Source: Pontibacter sp. E15-1
GTDB lineage: Bacteria > Bacteroidota > Bacteroidia > Cytophagales > Hymenobacteraceae
Assembly: GCF_022601975.1 (NCBI RefSeq)
Contig: NZ_JAKVIR010000026.1
Coordinates: 1-64,000 of the forward strand
Direction: 5' to 3'
DNA length: 64,000 nucleotides
Shown here: in pieces, positions 1 to 8,457 of the stretch
Layout: each line of letters begins with the position of its first letter
How positions within the stretch are numbered: position 1 is the first letter of the stretch
Translations under genes and position numbers: made by a program
The notes under the pieces: generated by a model
The model's input: the letters and a program-made list of their open reading frames with translations, nothing else
Database searches by the model: none
What the model was told of the DNA's origin: nothing

Positions 1-50
1 ATGGGGTGATAAAAAGGCGAAGTCAGGTTCCTTTATGAACAATTTGCAGC

Positions 51-75
51 CCAAAAGATGAATTTTAAACATGCT
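51..75 (+). repeat. Partial copy of a short dispersed repeat
   Basis: The 25 bases match 20469-20493 at about 22 of 25 positions: CCAAAAGATG, a variable four-base centre, then TTAAACATGCT. Only the right half of the hairpin seen at 20449-20493 is present here; the left arm AGCATGTTTAA is missing. The rest of 1-127 holds no gene I can support. The role is unknown; a decayed terminator or intergenic repeat is possible. Confidence 0.4.
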
Positions 76-127
76 CTCAGGAGAAAAAGACCGACGTTTG
101 TTCTGAACAAGCTATATTTTTTCGCAA

Positions 128-1087
128 ATGTTTTCGATTCATTCTTTGCGCCGCCAAAGTGCGCTTCCAAAACGAATAATTAAACAAGCCCTGCTGCGGC
201 GTATACCTGCTTTCGCTGGGGCTACCTTTCTGTTTTTCACTTCATGCCTCACAAACATGCCTGCCACCTTACCTGCCTTCGATACCCAGGGCCATCGCGG
301 GGCCCGCGGGCTGATGCCTGAAAACACTATTCCGGCAATGCTGACCGCGTTAGACCTCGGCGTTACCACGCTTGAAATGGACGCGCACATCAGCAAAGAC
401 GGTCAGGTCTTGCTCTCCCACGACCCTCTTCTGAATCCAGAGCACGAGCTGCTGCCCGACGGCGGCGAGATTCCGGCCGCTGAGGCCCGGGAGCATGTGC
501 TGTATGCCATGGATTACACGGAAATCAAGGGGTATGATGTGGGCTCAAAACGGTATAGCCGCTTCCCGCAACAGCAACTGCTGCCCGCCTACAAACCGCT
601 GCTCTCGGAGGTGATGGATACGGTACAGTCCTATATAAAACAGCACCAAGCGCCACAGGTGTTCTACAACATCGAAACAAAGTCCTCGCCCGAGACAGAC
701 AATGTATTCCATCCCACGCCAGAGATTTTCGTGCAACGCCTGATGGAGGTAGTGGAACGCAAAGCGCTGATCCCCTGGGTCATTATCCAGTCGTTTGACG
801 TGCGTACGTTGCAGGTAGTGCACCGGCTGTACCCACAGGTGAAAACGGCCCTGCTCGTTGAAAACGCTGACAGCTTTGCGCAGAACCTGCAACGGCTGGG
901 CTTTACCCCAACGATCTACAGCCCTGCGCATACCCTGGTTACCTCAGACATGGTTGCGGAGGCCCACAAACGTAACATCAAAGTTATACCCTGGACGGTA
1001 AATGAGCTGGCAGAAATGCGCCGTCTCAGGCAACTTGGCGTCGATGGCATCATCTCGGACTATCCGAATTTATTCCGAAAACTATGA
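128..1087 (+). CDS. Glycerophosphodiester phosphodiesterase family lipoprotein
   Basis: Probably hydrolyses glycerophosphodiesters to glycerol 3-phosphate and an alcohol in the periplasm or at the cell surface. The GDPD signature is clear: HRGARG (H56, R57), PENT at 64-67, the metal ligands E83 and D85 in LEMDAHIS, and H98 in LLSHD. A basic N-terminus and hydrophobic stretch end in a candidate lipobox FTSC with C40, which supports this start although the signal is long. Length (319 aa) fits a single GDPD barrel. No terminator is obvious downstream and the next gene is unrelated. Substrate specificity cannot be read from the sequence. Confidence 0.88.
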   Translation: MFSIHSLRRQSALPKRIIKQALLRRIPAFAGATFLFFTSCLTNMPATLPAFDTQGHRGARGLMPENTIPAMLTALDLGVTTLEMDAHISKDGQVLLSHDPLLNPEHELLPDGGEIPAAEAREHVLYAMDYTEIKGYDVGSKRYSRFPQQQLLPAYKPLLSEVMDTVQSYIKQHQAPQVFYNIETKSSPETDNVFHPTPEIFVQRLMEVVERKALIPWVIIQSFDVRTLQVVHRLYPQVKTALLVENADSFAQNLQRLGFTPTIYSPAHTLVTSDMVAEAHKRNIKVIPWTVNELAEMRRLRQLGVDGIISDYPNLFRKL

Positions 1088-1251
1088 TTTAAAATATATA
1101 TTTTTGATATTTATTCCGGTTAGGCGGTATAAGCGCGCTTTCTAAGTCCCCTGAAATCGCCCCAGCGCTGAAAGATTCTGTATCGAAAGGCATTTTAAAT
1201 GAGCTACTAACCGTGACTATCAGGAATATAAAGATAAAGCCACTACCTATC

Positions 1252-1716
1252 ATGACACAACAAGAAGCAGATATCGAAAAGACATACCATACATTTGTTG
1301 CACGCATCGTGGAGACCAATGCTGTGTGGGGACTGACAAAAGACGAAACATGGGCCACCTCCAGCTCCGCCGCTTTCGAAGACACCGAAGTTATCCTCTT
1401 CTGGTCGCAACGGGAGGGTGCCGCCGCCTGCGCCGCCGATGAGTGGGAATCATATCTGCCCGAGAGCATTACGCTGGTGGAGTTTCTGGAAAACTGGTGT
1501 GTGGGCATGTATGGCGACGCCCTCTTGCTTGGGGCCGACTGGGACACCGACCTAAGCGGCAAAGAAGCAGAGCCACTGGCTGTGGCCCTGGATGTGCTGA
1601 ATGCGCTGAAAGCCAAAGGCACCACGCTTGATTTTACCCAATACGACAGCCAGGAGGAGTTTGAAGAGCAAGTGATAGAAGCCCTGGGAGGTGACGAGAA
1701 CGCGGCGCAAGCCTGA
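1252..1716 (+). CDS. DUF2750 family protein
   Basis: A 154-residue acidic cytosolic protein without signal peptide or membrane segment. It resembles DUF2750 proteins: a VWGL segment near the N-terminus, then EDTEVILFWS, a DEWESY segment and a terminal GADWDTDL block are the recognisable family positions. The biochemical function of the family is unknown. An upstream GTG at 1213 would add 13 residues, but the ATG at 1252 matches the start of the conserved region better. It stands alone between the phosphodiesterase and a dispersed repeat. Confidence 0.7.
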   Translation: MTQQEADIEKTYHTFVARIVETNAVWGLTKDETWATSSSAAFEDTEVILFWSQREGAAACAADEWESYLPESITLVEFLENWCVGMYGDALLLGADWDTDLSGKEAEPLAVALDVLNALKAKGTTLDFTQYDSQEEFEEQVIEALGGDENAAQA

Positions 1717-1740
1717 TTTCAGGATAGCCAAAAACCTGGT

Positions 1741-1857
1741 TCTTAGTACTCGACCAATTTAATTACCAGATGTAGCGTTTGTTTTTATAGGATTAGAAAC
1801 GGCTTTTATGCCTCATTTCTAATACTTAATTTCTAATTTTTAATTTGGCGAAGAACT
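1741..1857 (+). repeat. Dispersed intergenic repeat, copy 1
   Basis: This stretch is nearly the reverse complement of 20272-20388. Shared blocks in order are CCAATTTAATTACCAGA, AGCGTTTGT, ACGGCTTTTAT, CCTCATTTCTAAT and TTAATTTGGCGAAG. The block is AT-rich and non-coding on both strands and contains repeated ATTTCTAAT units. The two copies are in opposite orientation about 18.5 kb apart. It fills most of the gap between the DUF2750 and DUF423 genes. Confidence 0.8.
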
Positions 1858-1914
1858 AACATTATATATCACTGAAGGGCGGCAGCGCTCTGCTTTTTTA
1901 TACCTATATACCAC

Positions 1915-2292
1915 GTGACACAAAAATCAATTTTACTGATTGCCACCGCTTTTGGGGCTTTAACGGTTGCCATCGGTGCATTCGGGGCGCATGCCCTCGG
2001 CCCCATGCTTCGGGAAACAAACCGGGTCGATACGTTTGAGACGGCCGTGAAATACCAGATGTACCACACGCTTGCTTTGCTGGCTGTGGGCCTGCTGCTG
2101 TTCCGTGTGGAGCAGCCCGCGCTTCAGGTGGCCGCCTGGTGCTTTTTCATTGGCATCCTTATATTCTCAGGCTCGCTCTACACGCTTTGCCTGACCGGTA
2201 TCACCTGGCTTGGAGCCATCACGCCGCTTGGTGGAGCCGCTTTTATCGTGGGTTGGGGGGCGCTGTTTTACGCGGTCCTCAAAGCACTGTAA
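1915..2292 (+). CDS. DUF423 family inner-membrane protein
   Basis: A 125-residue hydrophobic protein with four likely membrane spans. The opening with a GALTVAIGAFGAHAL segment and the central YQMYHTLALL and SGSLY motifs are typical of the DUF423 (YgdD-like) family, whose function is not established. The start is a GTG; no in-frame ATG lies close by, and the GTG gives the normal family N-terminus. It is monocistronic and followed by inverted GC-rich repeats. Confidence 0.83.
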   Translation: MTQKSILLIATAFGALTVAIGAFGAHALGPMLRETNRVDTFETAVKYQMYHTLALLAVGLLLFRVEQPALQVAAWCFFIGILIFSGSLYTLCLTGITWLGAITPLGGAAFIVGWGALFYAVLKAL

Positions 2293-2392
2293 CTTCCAGC
2301 GCTGCCGGTTACAGTATATCTTCTGGCGATTGTAAAGATTCTCGATATATACTTGCTCATACGCAATGCTCTCTTTTGTTCCTCTTTTTAGT

Positions 2393-2556
2393 TTGTCCCC
2401 CTTGAGGGTAGGGGCCCTCGAAGAAGAAGGGGGTTAGGGGGATGACACACCCTGCGGACAATCATCTGTGAGTTATTTTAGAAGCTGTATCTTATCAAGT
2501 AAGAGCTGGATAGATTCTTCCGGCCGCCTCTCATCCCCCAACTCTCAAGGGAAACT
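2393..2556. repeat. GC-rich inverted intergenic repeat
   Basis: The segment CCCCCTTGAGGGTAGGGG at 2396-2414 is partly mirrored by CCCCCAACTCTCAAGGG at 2535-2551 in inverted orientation, and GGGGGTTAGGGGG lies between them at 2430-2442. The core GGGTAGGGGCCC recurs at 25220 and 55416 and inverted at 25325. Such G/C-run repeats are common between genes in Bacteroidota. I see no coding capacity. Together with the palindrome at 2591 it fills the 366-base gap after the DUF423 gene. Confidence 0.5.
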
Positions 2557-2590
2557 TTTACGAACGGCGTTGCGCTTTTGCGTTACGTCA

Positions 2591-2640
2591 TATATAAAAG
2601 AAAAGGCCCGCTCTGCAGAGCGGGCCTTTTCTTTTATATA
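2591..2640. terminator. Perfect 50-bp palindromic bidirectional terminator
   Basis: The 50 bases equal their own reverse complement. A GC-rich centre (GGCCCGCTCTGCAGAGCGGGCC) is flanked by A-rich and T-rich arms, so either strand ends in a T-tract. It sits between the convergent DUF423 and DUF1573 genes and could stop transcription from both sides. Confidence 0.85.
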
Positions 2641-2658
2641 TCGAGTGCGCCTTATTTA

Positions 2659-3108
2659 CTACTGCTTGGCGGCACTAGCCGTAGACTTCTCTTTAATGTT
2701 CGTCAGGATGTATACATACTTCGCGCCATCGGCGGCGTTAGAATGGATCGTGATGGCTTTCTTTTGCTGGCCCATCTTACCGGCGCTGTTAAACTTCGCG
2801 GTTACAAAACCGGTTTTACCGGGCATTACCGGCTCTTTCGTCCAGTTCGGGGTAGTACAGCCGCAGGTAACGTCTACACGCTCAATCACGAGCGGCTGGG
2901 TACCTGTGTTGGTAAACTTGAAGGTGTGCTCCACCACATCCCCTTGCGTGATATCCCCGAAGCTGTGCTCAGTTTCTTCCAAAGTGAGGGCCGGGCCGTT
3001 TTTTGCCTGCTCCTGCGGAGCTGTCGCCTTTGCCTTGGGTTGTTCCTGCGCCATGGCGCCGCCAGCTACTAAAGCCGCAAAAGCGAAAGAGAGAAGTACT
3101 TTTTTCAT
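2659..3108 (-). CDS. DUF1573 domain exported protein
   Basis: A 149-residue secreted protein: a cleavable signal peptide (residues 1-20, ending AMA) followed by an Ala/Lys/Gln-rich linker and one DUF1573 domain, an immunoglobulin-like fold seen in many Bacteroidota envelope proteins. The hallmark is the run from HSFGDITQGD through FKFTNTGTQPLVI to a CGCT motif and the final TAKFNSAGK. The function is unknown; structural or adhesive envelope roles are inferred. It lies 80 bases downstream of the RecD-like helicase gene on the same strand and ends at the 2591-2640 palindrome. Confidence 0.85.
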   Translation of the reverse strand: MKKVLLSFAFAALVAGGAMAQEQPKAKATAPQEQAKNGPALTLEETEHSFGDITQGDVVEHTFKFTNTGTQPLVIERVDVTCGCTTPNWTKEPVMPGKTGFVTAKFNSAGKMGQQKKAITIHSNAADGAKYVYILTNIKEKSTASAAKQ

Positions 3109-3188
3109 CTTTATTGAGAGTTAAGGTTAATGCGAAAGCTTAGTGACTGACTTTCACCTAAAACGATGCAAAATAATATTTTATTTTG

Positions 3189-4595
3189 TTAGTTAACTAA
3201 TAACTGCTGGTTAAAGTTCAGCAGAAAAAGTTCTTCGGAAGACCGGGTTAGGGCCGTATAGAGCCAGCGGGCAAACTCCTCGTTCACCATGTCCTCTTTC
3301 AGAAAACCCTGGTCCACGAACACCGCCTTCCACTGGCCACCCTGTGCCTTGTGGCATGTAAGCGCGTAGGCGAACTTCACCTGCAGGGCATTGAGGTATG
3401 GGTTCTTCTTCAGCTCTTTGGTGCGTTCGCGCTTGGTCTTGATGTCCATGTAATCCCCCAGCACGCTTTCATACAGCTTGCGGTTCTGGTCGGCGGGCAG
3501 GGCCGGTGTGTCGGTGTAGAGAGTGTCGAGCATGATCTTCACCTCTTCCTCCTGCGCATCCGGATAGTCCACGAAGCGGATGCGCACATCGGCAAAGCGG
3601 AAGCCATACATATCGTCGTAACGGATAATCTTGGTTACCTCCACAAAATCGCCGTTGGCCATGAAGCCGATCTCGGACTCTTTGGGAAGCCAGAAGTAGT
3701 TGTTGCGCACCACCATCAGGTAATCGCCCACGCCCAGCTCGTCTTCAGCAAAGAAGAGGCGCCGCCGCACGTGCTGGTTATACAGGTTGGCCGACTTGTT
3801 GGAGCGGCAGATGATGATGGTGTTCTCCACCCCGAACTTGTCGTAGGCGTAGCGCAGGCCGTCCTCCAGTTTCTCGCCCGTCATCCGGAAGATGTCGCGC
3901 CATCCCTTGGTCACGAGCTTAATGTCGAGGGGCACCTGCTTCATCTGGTCCCGGAGCCGCGTGGCGTTCATCAGGATGCCCGAAGCCTCCGCCTGGCGCA
4001 TCACCTGGCGCAGTTCCATCTCCTGCACGTTGCACCAGAAGTTCTGCTTCAGGTAGTCTGCGTTCAGCGAGGGGCTGAGCGCCTGCCCTACCGGCGGCAG
4101 CTGCGCAGTGTCCCCGATCAGCAACAGCTTGTTGTTTTTCTTATCAAACACAAAACTCAGCAGATCCTCCAGCAGCCCCTTGTCGCCAAAGCCGCTCTCG
4201 TCAGAGATCATCGAGGACTCATCAATGATGTACAGGGTGTTGTCGGCTTTGTTTGGCTGGCGCGTGAAAGACAAGCCTTCGGAAAAGGGATTGGCCGTGG
4301 GGCGGTATATCTTTTTATGGATGGTATGCGCCGGCTTGCCGCTGTAACTGGCCATCACCTTGGCCGCCCGTCCGGTGGGCGCGAGCTGCACATACTTGTA
4401 GCCAAACGTGTTCAGGATCTTGACGAGGGAGGACACCACGGTGGTTTTGCCCGTTCCGGCATAGCCTTTCAACAAAAACACCTGCCGCTCCTCCTTCTTA
4501 TCCAGTATAAACTCCTCGAGCTTGGTGAAAAGCTTGGCCTGGTCGTCGGTAGGTTCAAAAGGAAAGTTGTTTCGGAGGGCTTCTAAGGGACGCAT
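3189..4595 (-). CDS. RecD-like superfamily 1 DNA helicase (AAA ATPase)
   Basis: ATP-dependent 5'-3' DNA helicase of the RecD/Pif1-related superfamily 1B, presumably in repair or recombination. Visible motifs are Walker A GYAGTGKTT near residue 45, Walker B IIDESSMI, the Q-motif region FEPTDDQ near the N-terminus, LTCHKAQGGQW (motif V) and YTALTRSSEE (motif VI) near the C-terminus. At 468 aa it is shorter than RecD2 because the long N-terminal HhH region is absent. No RecB or RecC partner is nearby. The open frame antisense to it is a shadow. Confidence 0.85.
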   Translation of the reverse strand: MRPLEALRNNFPFEPTDDQAKLFTKLEEFILDKKEERQVFLLKGYAGTGKTTVVSSLVKILNTFGYKYVQLAPTGRAAKVMASYSGKPAHTIHKKIYRPTANPFSEGLSFTRQPNKADNTLYIIDESSMISDESGFGDKGLLEDLLSFVFDKKNNKLLLIGDTAQLPPVGQALSPSLNADYLKQNFWCNVQEMELRQVMRQAEASGILMNATRLRDQMKQVPLDIKLVTKGWRDIFRMTGEKLEDGLRYAYDKFGVENTIIICRSNKSANLYNQHVRRRLFFAEDELGVGDYLMVVRNNYFWLPKESEIGFMANGDFVEVTKIIRYDDMYGFRFADVRIRFVDYPDAQEEEVKIMLDTLYTDTPALPADQNRKLYESVLGDYMDIKTKRERTKELKKNPYLNALQVKFAYALTCHKAQGGQWKAVFVDQGFLKEDMVNEEFARWLYTALTRSSEELFLLNFNQQLLVN

Positions 4596-4752
4596 AATCG
4601 TTTAACCTGAAATAATCGCGCGGCCCGGACAGGGGCCTGTCGCCATACCACCCGCTACACCGGTATAAGGCGGTTCTGGGCTTCCGGCAACCTGCGCATA
4701 AGGCCGCTTGGGCATTAGGTAAAGGTACTGCGGCAAAAACTGACGCGCAAAA

Positions 4753-4780
4753 AAAAGCCTTACACTTTGGTAAGGCTTTT
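4753..4780 (-). terminator. Terminator after the cold-shock gene
   Basis: AAAAGCCTTAC (4753-4763) pairs with GTAAGGCTTTT (4770-4780). On the minus strand the stem runs into a T-tract. It lies just past the 3' end of the cold-shock gene, in the 217-base gap before the helicase, which otherwise holds nothing I recognise. Confidence 0.8.
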
Positions 4781-4812
4781 CGCTTTTTTAACAACTGTAT
4801 ATGGTATAAGAA

Positions 4813-5004
4813 CTAAGCTCTTTTAACATTAACAGCGTTTAGTCCTTTTCTTCCTTCCTGAAGTTCGTACGTAACTTCGTCGTTTTCTCTGATCTCGTCA
4901 ACAAGACCGCTCACGTGTACGAAATACTCTTGTCCTGAATTTTCATCTTTAATGAAACCAAATCCCTTCGTCTCATTAAAGAACTTTACTACTCCTTTGT
5001 TCAT
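4813..5004 (-). CDS. Cold-shock domain protein, CspA family
   Basis: A 63-residue single cold-shock domain that binds single-stranded RNA or DNA and acts as an RNA chaperone. RNP1 KGFGFIK and RNP2 YFVHVSGL are both intact, and MNKGVVKFFNETKGFGF is a typical start. The upstream region 5005-5140 is AT-rich and probably carries the promoter and leader. The gene is monocistronic with its own terminator. Whether it is cold-induced or constitutive cannot be told. Confidence 0.95.
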   Translation of the reverse strand: MNKGVVKFFNETKGFGFIKDENSGQEYFVHVSGLVDEIRENDEVTYELQEGRKGLNAVNVKRA

Positions 5005-5140
5005 GATTAATTTTTATTTTCCCTAAAAGTACACAAAAACATAATACGTTGCTCAACAATTTTAAATTATATATCAAATTAGCCAAAATAAATCAGATTT
5101 AACCGATAAAAGCTTCAAGATGCATAATTTATTATTGGTT

Positions 5141-5596
5141 TTATACACTACGCTGAATATCCATTGGGGTTATGGTAGCCATCGTAGTTGAGGCTTTGGC
5201 AATCAGCAAAGGTGGGTTATCGCCCTTCAGGGCGTATATTTCGGCTTCACAAAAATTTAATTTCCGGCCGGGCTTGATCACGTAGCCTTTCGCAAGCAGC
5301 TTCTCCCCCACCCCCGGGTGAAAGTAAGACACCTTGAGCTCCGCCGTCACGACATGGTGGTCTTTGGGCACCAGGCTCACGGCGGCAAAGCCCGCCACGA
5401 TGTCGGCCAGCGTCGCGATGACGCCGCCATGGGTGAAGCCCTTGTGCTGTAGGTGCAGCGCACCCAAGTTTAATTCGCCTTCTATCCTGCCAACTTCTAT
5501 CTTTGTTATCTCAAAGCCGATGAGTTTCATAAACCCCTGGTGCTCCAGCTTCTCGCGTATGTCCTGCTCAAAGTCAGGATTTAAAGTTTTGATCAT
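5141..5596 (-). CDS. PaaI family hotdog thioesterase
   Basis: A hotdog-fold acyl-CoA thioesterase of about 151 aa. The family positions are HKGFTHGGVIATLADIVAG (catalytic region with the Gly-Gly turn) followed by a VTAELKVSYFHPG strand. The ATG at 5596 is preferred over an upstream start at 5623 because it gives the usual family N-terminus and avoids overlap with the divergent NUDIX gene. The acyl substrate is unknown. Confidence 0.85.
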   Translation of the reverse strand: MIKTLNPDFEQDIREKLEHQGFMKLIGFEITKIEVGRIEGELNLGALHLQHKGFTHGGVIATLADIVAGFAAVSLVPKDHHVVTAELKVSYFHPGVGEKLLAKGYVIKPGRKLNFCEAEIYALKGDNPPLLIAKASTTMATITPMDIQRSV

Positions 5597-5633
5597 GCGG
5601 TAAATGTACCGCCTTAAACACATTTCGCAAAAT

Positions 5634-6119
5634 ATGCCACATGTAAACCCTAATGCCGCTGCCTATTCCAATCAAATGCGTGTCCGCGTGTGCGGCATCT
5701 GTGTGCAAAACGACAAACTGCTGCTGGTGCGCCACGGTCAGACAGTGGGCAATACAGCGTTTTGGGCACCACCCGGCGGCGGGCTGCACTACGGCGAAAC
5801 CCTGCAGGAGTGCCTGAAGCGGGAGATGCTGGAAGAGACCGGGCTAGAAGTGCAGGTGGAGCGCTTCCTGTTCGTCAATGAGTTTCTGGAGCCGCCGTTC
5901 CACGCGGTGGAGTTCTTCTTTGAGGTGCGCGCAACCGGCGGCACCCTGCAAACCGGCACCGACCCCGAGGCTACTGCCGACGGGCAGCTACTGGAGCATG
6001 TTAAGTGGATGACGGTAAAGGAACTGCAGGCCGTCCCCAACAACGACAAGCACCGTTGCCTGCAGTTGCTGCTGTCTTTCGACGACCTGCTGGGCCTGAA
6101 GCATTATTTTATAGGGTAG
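5634..6119 (+). CDS. NUDIX hydrolase
   Basis: Hydrolyses a nucleoside diphosphate linked to another moiety; the exact substrate is not evident. The complete NUDIX box is present: GGLHYGE, then seven residues, then REMLEETGL, matching GX5EX7REUXEEXGU. The start at 5634 is chosen over the first in-frame ATG (5604) because it clears the divergent thioesterase start; the ATG at 5676 is another possibility. About 161 residues, single domain, cytosolic. It is divergently paired with the thioesterase and shares a very short promoter gap of about 37 bases. Confidence 0.85.
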   Translation: MPHVNPNAAAYSNQMRVRVCGICVQNDKLLLVRHGQTVGNTAFWAPPGGGLHYGETLQECLKREMLEETGLEVQVERFLFVNEFLEPPFHAVEFFFEVRATGGTLQTGTDPEATADGQLLEHVKWMTVKELQAVPNNDKHRCLQLLLSFDDLLGLKHYFIG

Positions 6120-6210
6120 CAGCTGCTTTGCGGCCATCTGGCATATTTTTTTTATACTTGCATGGCTGCGCCTACGGCTAATAGCGGCATTCCTTAAAAC
6201 GTACATCAGC

Positions 6211-7098
6211 TTGAACACCATCAACACGCATTACCGGCTTTCCTATAAAATAGAGGACGAGGCTTTCGCCCTGTCGCAGGCGTCTTACTGTAACCTATAC
6301 ATCTCGCTCACGCAGCGGTCTATTCGGTTCGCAGTGGCCGACACCGTTCGGAACAAGTTTGTCGTGCTGGAGGATTACGAGCTGATCACGGTCTTCACGC
6401 CCCTCCAGATGGCAGAACAGCTCCGGCTGATCGCGGCGGAGAACCCGCTGCTGCAGGAGCAGCAGTGGAACGTGGTTCGGGTGGCGTTCAGCAACCAGCA
6501 CTTTACCCTGGTGCCCTCCACCCTATATGACCCCGCGCACCAGCAAGACTACCTGCGCCTGCACAGCGAGCTGCATGAGCTAAAGGACGTGGTGCGCTCC
6601 TACCGCCACAGCGAGTTGGAGGCCGTTAATATTTTTGCCGTGGATGCGCACGCATACCAGGCCCTGGAGGATATCTTTGGGCGGCGACAGCTGCAGGTGG
6701 TGCACCAGACAAGTGCCCTCATCAGCAGCATCCTGCACCACACCGACCGCGGCCCCGCCCGGCAGATGAGTATTTTTGTGGAGCGCAGCTATGTTACGAT
6801 ACTGGTGGTGAACCAGAGCGGGCTGGAGTTCTGCAACGTTTTCCAGTACCAGAGCCCGGAGGATTTCATATACTTCGTGATATTTGTGATGCAGGAGCAG
6901 AAGCTGAACCCGGAACAGGAAACGCTGTCGGTATGGGGCGACATCACGCACGATTCTTCCCTGTTCCATATCCTGAAAAAGTATGTGCGGCACATCAAGC
7001 TGGGCAAAAAACCCGCAGACGTGGAGTACAGCTACAAGTTTCACGACCTGTTTGAGCATCGCTACTTCGAACTCTACAGCCTGCACCTGTGTGCGTAA
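6211..7098 (+). CDS. DUF3822 family protein
   Basis: A 295-residue cytosolic protein matching DUF3822, a Bacteroidota family whose alternating strands and helices suggest an actin/hexokinase-like (ASKHA) fold; that fold assignment is an inference. Recognisable parts are the N-terminal YRLSYKIEDE and CNLYISLTQRSIRF segments and a central NIFAVDAHAYQALEDIFG. The start is a TTG, since the frame is closed by a stop at 6196 and the first ATG would remove conserved N-terminal sequence. It precedes coaD on the same strand, a linkage I recall as common in this phylum. Function unknown. Confidence 0.75.
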   Translation: MNTINTHYRLSYKIEDEAFALSQASYCNLYISLTQRSIRFAVADTVRNKFVVLEDYELITVFTPLQMAEQLRLIAAENPLLQEQQWNVVRVAFSNQHFTLVPSTLYDPAHQQDYLRLHSELHELKDVVRSYRHSELEAVNIFAVDAHAYQALEDIFGRRQLQVVHQTSALISSILHHTDRGPARQMSIFVERSYVTILVVNQSGLEFCNVFQYQSPEDFIYFVIFVMQEQKLNPEQETLSVWGDITHDSSLFHILKKYVRHIKLGKKPADVEYSYKFHDLFEHRYFELYSLHLCA

Positions 7099-7104
7099 TT
7101 TTAA

Positions 7105-7232
7105 TTTTGATTGAATGAATAATTGAATCGCTGAATAATTTAACCTTCTATACTTATTATGGCCTTAAACACGCAGTCATTCAAATTCTAACTTCACGCA
7201 CTCTGTTATTCAAAATCTAGTTATTCAAAAAT
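7105..7232. repeat. AT-rich region with repeated ATTCAA / TTGAAT words
   Basis: Between the DUF3822 gene and coaD the words TTGAAT (7107-7140) and later ATTCAA (7188-7230) recur several times in opposite orientation: TTGAATGAATAATTGAATCG versus GTTATTCAAAATC and GTTATTCAAAAAT. They could fold into imperfect hairpins. No coding potential is seen. coaD may have its own promoter here. Confidence 0.45.
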
Positions 7233-7236
7233 AAAT

Positions 7237-7716
7237 ATGAAAAAAATCGCCTTGTTTCCCGGCTCCTTCGACCCTTTCACAAACGGACACTATGATGTCG
7301 TTTTGCGCGGAGCCAAGCTCTTCGACGAGGTGATTATCGGAATCGGGAACAACAGCAGCAAGCAGCGCTACATCCCCATTGATCGGATGTTTGAAGTCAT
7401 GACGCGCCTGTTTGAAAACGAGCCCACCATACATGTTCAGACGTTTAAGGGGCTTACGGCGGAGTTTGCCCGTCAGGTTGGGGCACAGTACCTCCTGCGC
7501 GGACTGCGCAACACCACTGACTTTGAGTACGAGAACACGATCGCACAGGCCAACCGGCAGGTGAACAACGACCTGGAAAGCGTTTTCCTGATCACCTCAC
7601 CGCAGCTGGCTGCCATCAGCTCCTCCATCATTCGCGAGATTCACCGCTTTGGGGGCAACGTGGACCAGTTTATACCTTTCCAGTTTTCAGAGATTGCAGA
7701 TAGTGCCGGACAATAA
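7237..7716 (+). CDS. coaD: Phosphopantetheine adenylyltransferase
   Basis: Transfers AMP from ATP to 4'-phosphopantetheine, giving dephospho-CoA in coenzyme A synthesis. The nucleotidyltransferase signature FPGSFDPFTNGHYDV is at residues 8-22 (T/HxGH-type motif), followed by KQRYIPIDRM, LLRGLRN and the C-terminal ISSSIIREIHRFGG, all diagnostic of CoaD. Length 159 aa is standard. Its 3' end overlaps the convergent NUDIX gene by 47 bases, so the two transcripts would be complementary there. Confidence 0.96.
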   Translation: MKKIALFPGSFDPFTNGHYDVVLRGAKLFDEVIIGIGNNSSKQRYIPIDRMFEVMTRLFENEPTIHVQTFKGLTAEFARQVGAQYLLRGLRNTTDFEYENTIAQANRQVNNDLESVFLITSPQLAAISSSIIREIHRFGGNVDQFIPFQFSEIADSAGQ

Positions 7717-8350
7717 AGGAGATGGAGGTATAGGCCTTGGGCAGCACCCCGCTCACCTCTTCGGGCGTCATCCAGCGCACCTCCTCGATAAACTCCTCGG
7801 CCTGCGGCTTGATCAGGCTGTCGTCGGTGCAGTTCATCACATACCAACTCGTCTTTTTCAGGATCTTCTTGCCTTTGTAGGCATAGGAGTGCCAGGTCTT
7901 GGGTAGCTTCTCCACCACCTCCACCTGAATATTGCACTCCTCCTCTACCTCGCGCAGGGCTCCCTGCTGGGTTTTCTCTTTTCTGTTCAGCTTGCCTTTG
8001 GGCAGGTCCCACACGCCAAGCCGGTAGATCATCAGGATTTTTCCGTCCTTCAGCACAAGCCCGCCGGCGGCCTTCACAATTTTAAACTGGTCTTTGAGGT
8101 GCGCGATCAGCTTTTTCTTTTTGTTGGTCACCAGCGTAAGCGAGCGGAGCTTTTTCAGCTTCTTCACCTCCATCAGCCGGACGATCCGGTCGATGAGCAG
8201 GGCGTCTGCGTCCTTGATCAGCACGTCGCCCACCAGGTCTTTGGAAGTGAAGTGATCAGAGGCCTTCAGGATGAGATCGTGCTCATGCTTGTACACCTTT
8301 TCTGAGGCTTTTTTCAGAATAAGGGGAATATCGTTGATAAAAACATTCAT
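7670..8350 (-). CDS. NUDIX domain protein with N-terminal extension
   Basis: About 226 residues. An N-terminal region rich in Lys and Leu (residues 1-95) precedes the NUDIX domain, with the box around LPKGKLNRKE and GALREVEEECNI. In GX5EX7REUXEE terms the G, E, RE and EE positions are kept. The ATG at 8350 is chosen over an upstream in-frame start at 8530, which would reach across the pyrE start. It is divergent from pyrE with a 107-base intergenic region and convergent with coaD. Substrate unknown. Confidence 0.82.
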   Translation of the reverse strand: MNVFINDIPLILKKASEKVYKHEHDLILKASDHFTSKDLVGDVLIKDADALLIDRIVRLMEVKKLKKLRSLTLVTNKKKKLIAHLKDQFKIVKAAGGLVLKDGKILMIYRLGVWDLPKGKLNRKEKTQQGALREVEEECNIQVEVVEKLPKTWHSYAYKGKKILKKTSWYVMNCTDDSLIKPQAEEFIEEVRWMTPEEVSGVLPKAYTSISFIVRHYLQSLKTGKV

Positions 8351-8457
8351 GCGCTTAGGGGCTCCTGATAAAACAGAAATTTTACAAATCAATAAATAAA
8401 TCGCCTGAAACAAAATAAGCTGCCTGAAAAAGGAAGAATATTTATGTAAATTCGGCC

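Noticed and set aside
1089..1625. 178-codon minus-strand frame over the DUF2750 gene
   Set aside because: Ser/Ala-rich antisense frame without features; the plus-strand DUF2750 protein is convincing.
2468..3124. Plus-strand open frame over the DUF1573 gene
   Set aside because: It crosses the perfect palindromic terminator and is antisense to a clear signal-peptide-bearing DUF1573 gene.
3351..4586. A 411-codon open frame antisense to the RecD-like helicase
   Set aside because: The helicase motifs are unambiguous; the antisense product is Leu/Val/His-rich and unlike any family.
4555..4794. 79-codon minus frame between the helicase and cold-shock genes
   Set aside because: It overlaps the cold-shock terminator and the helicase start and has no family features.
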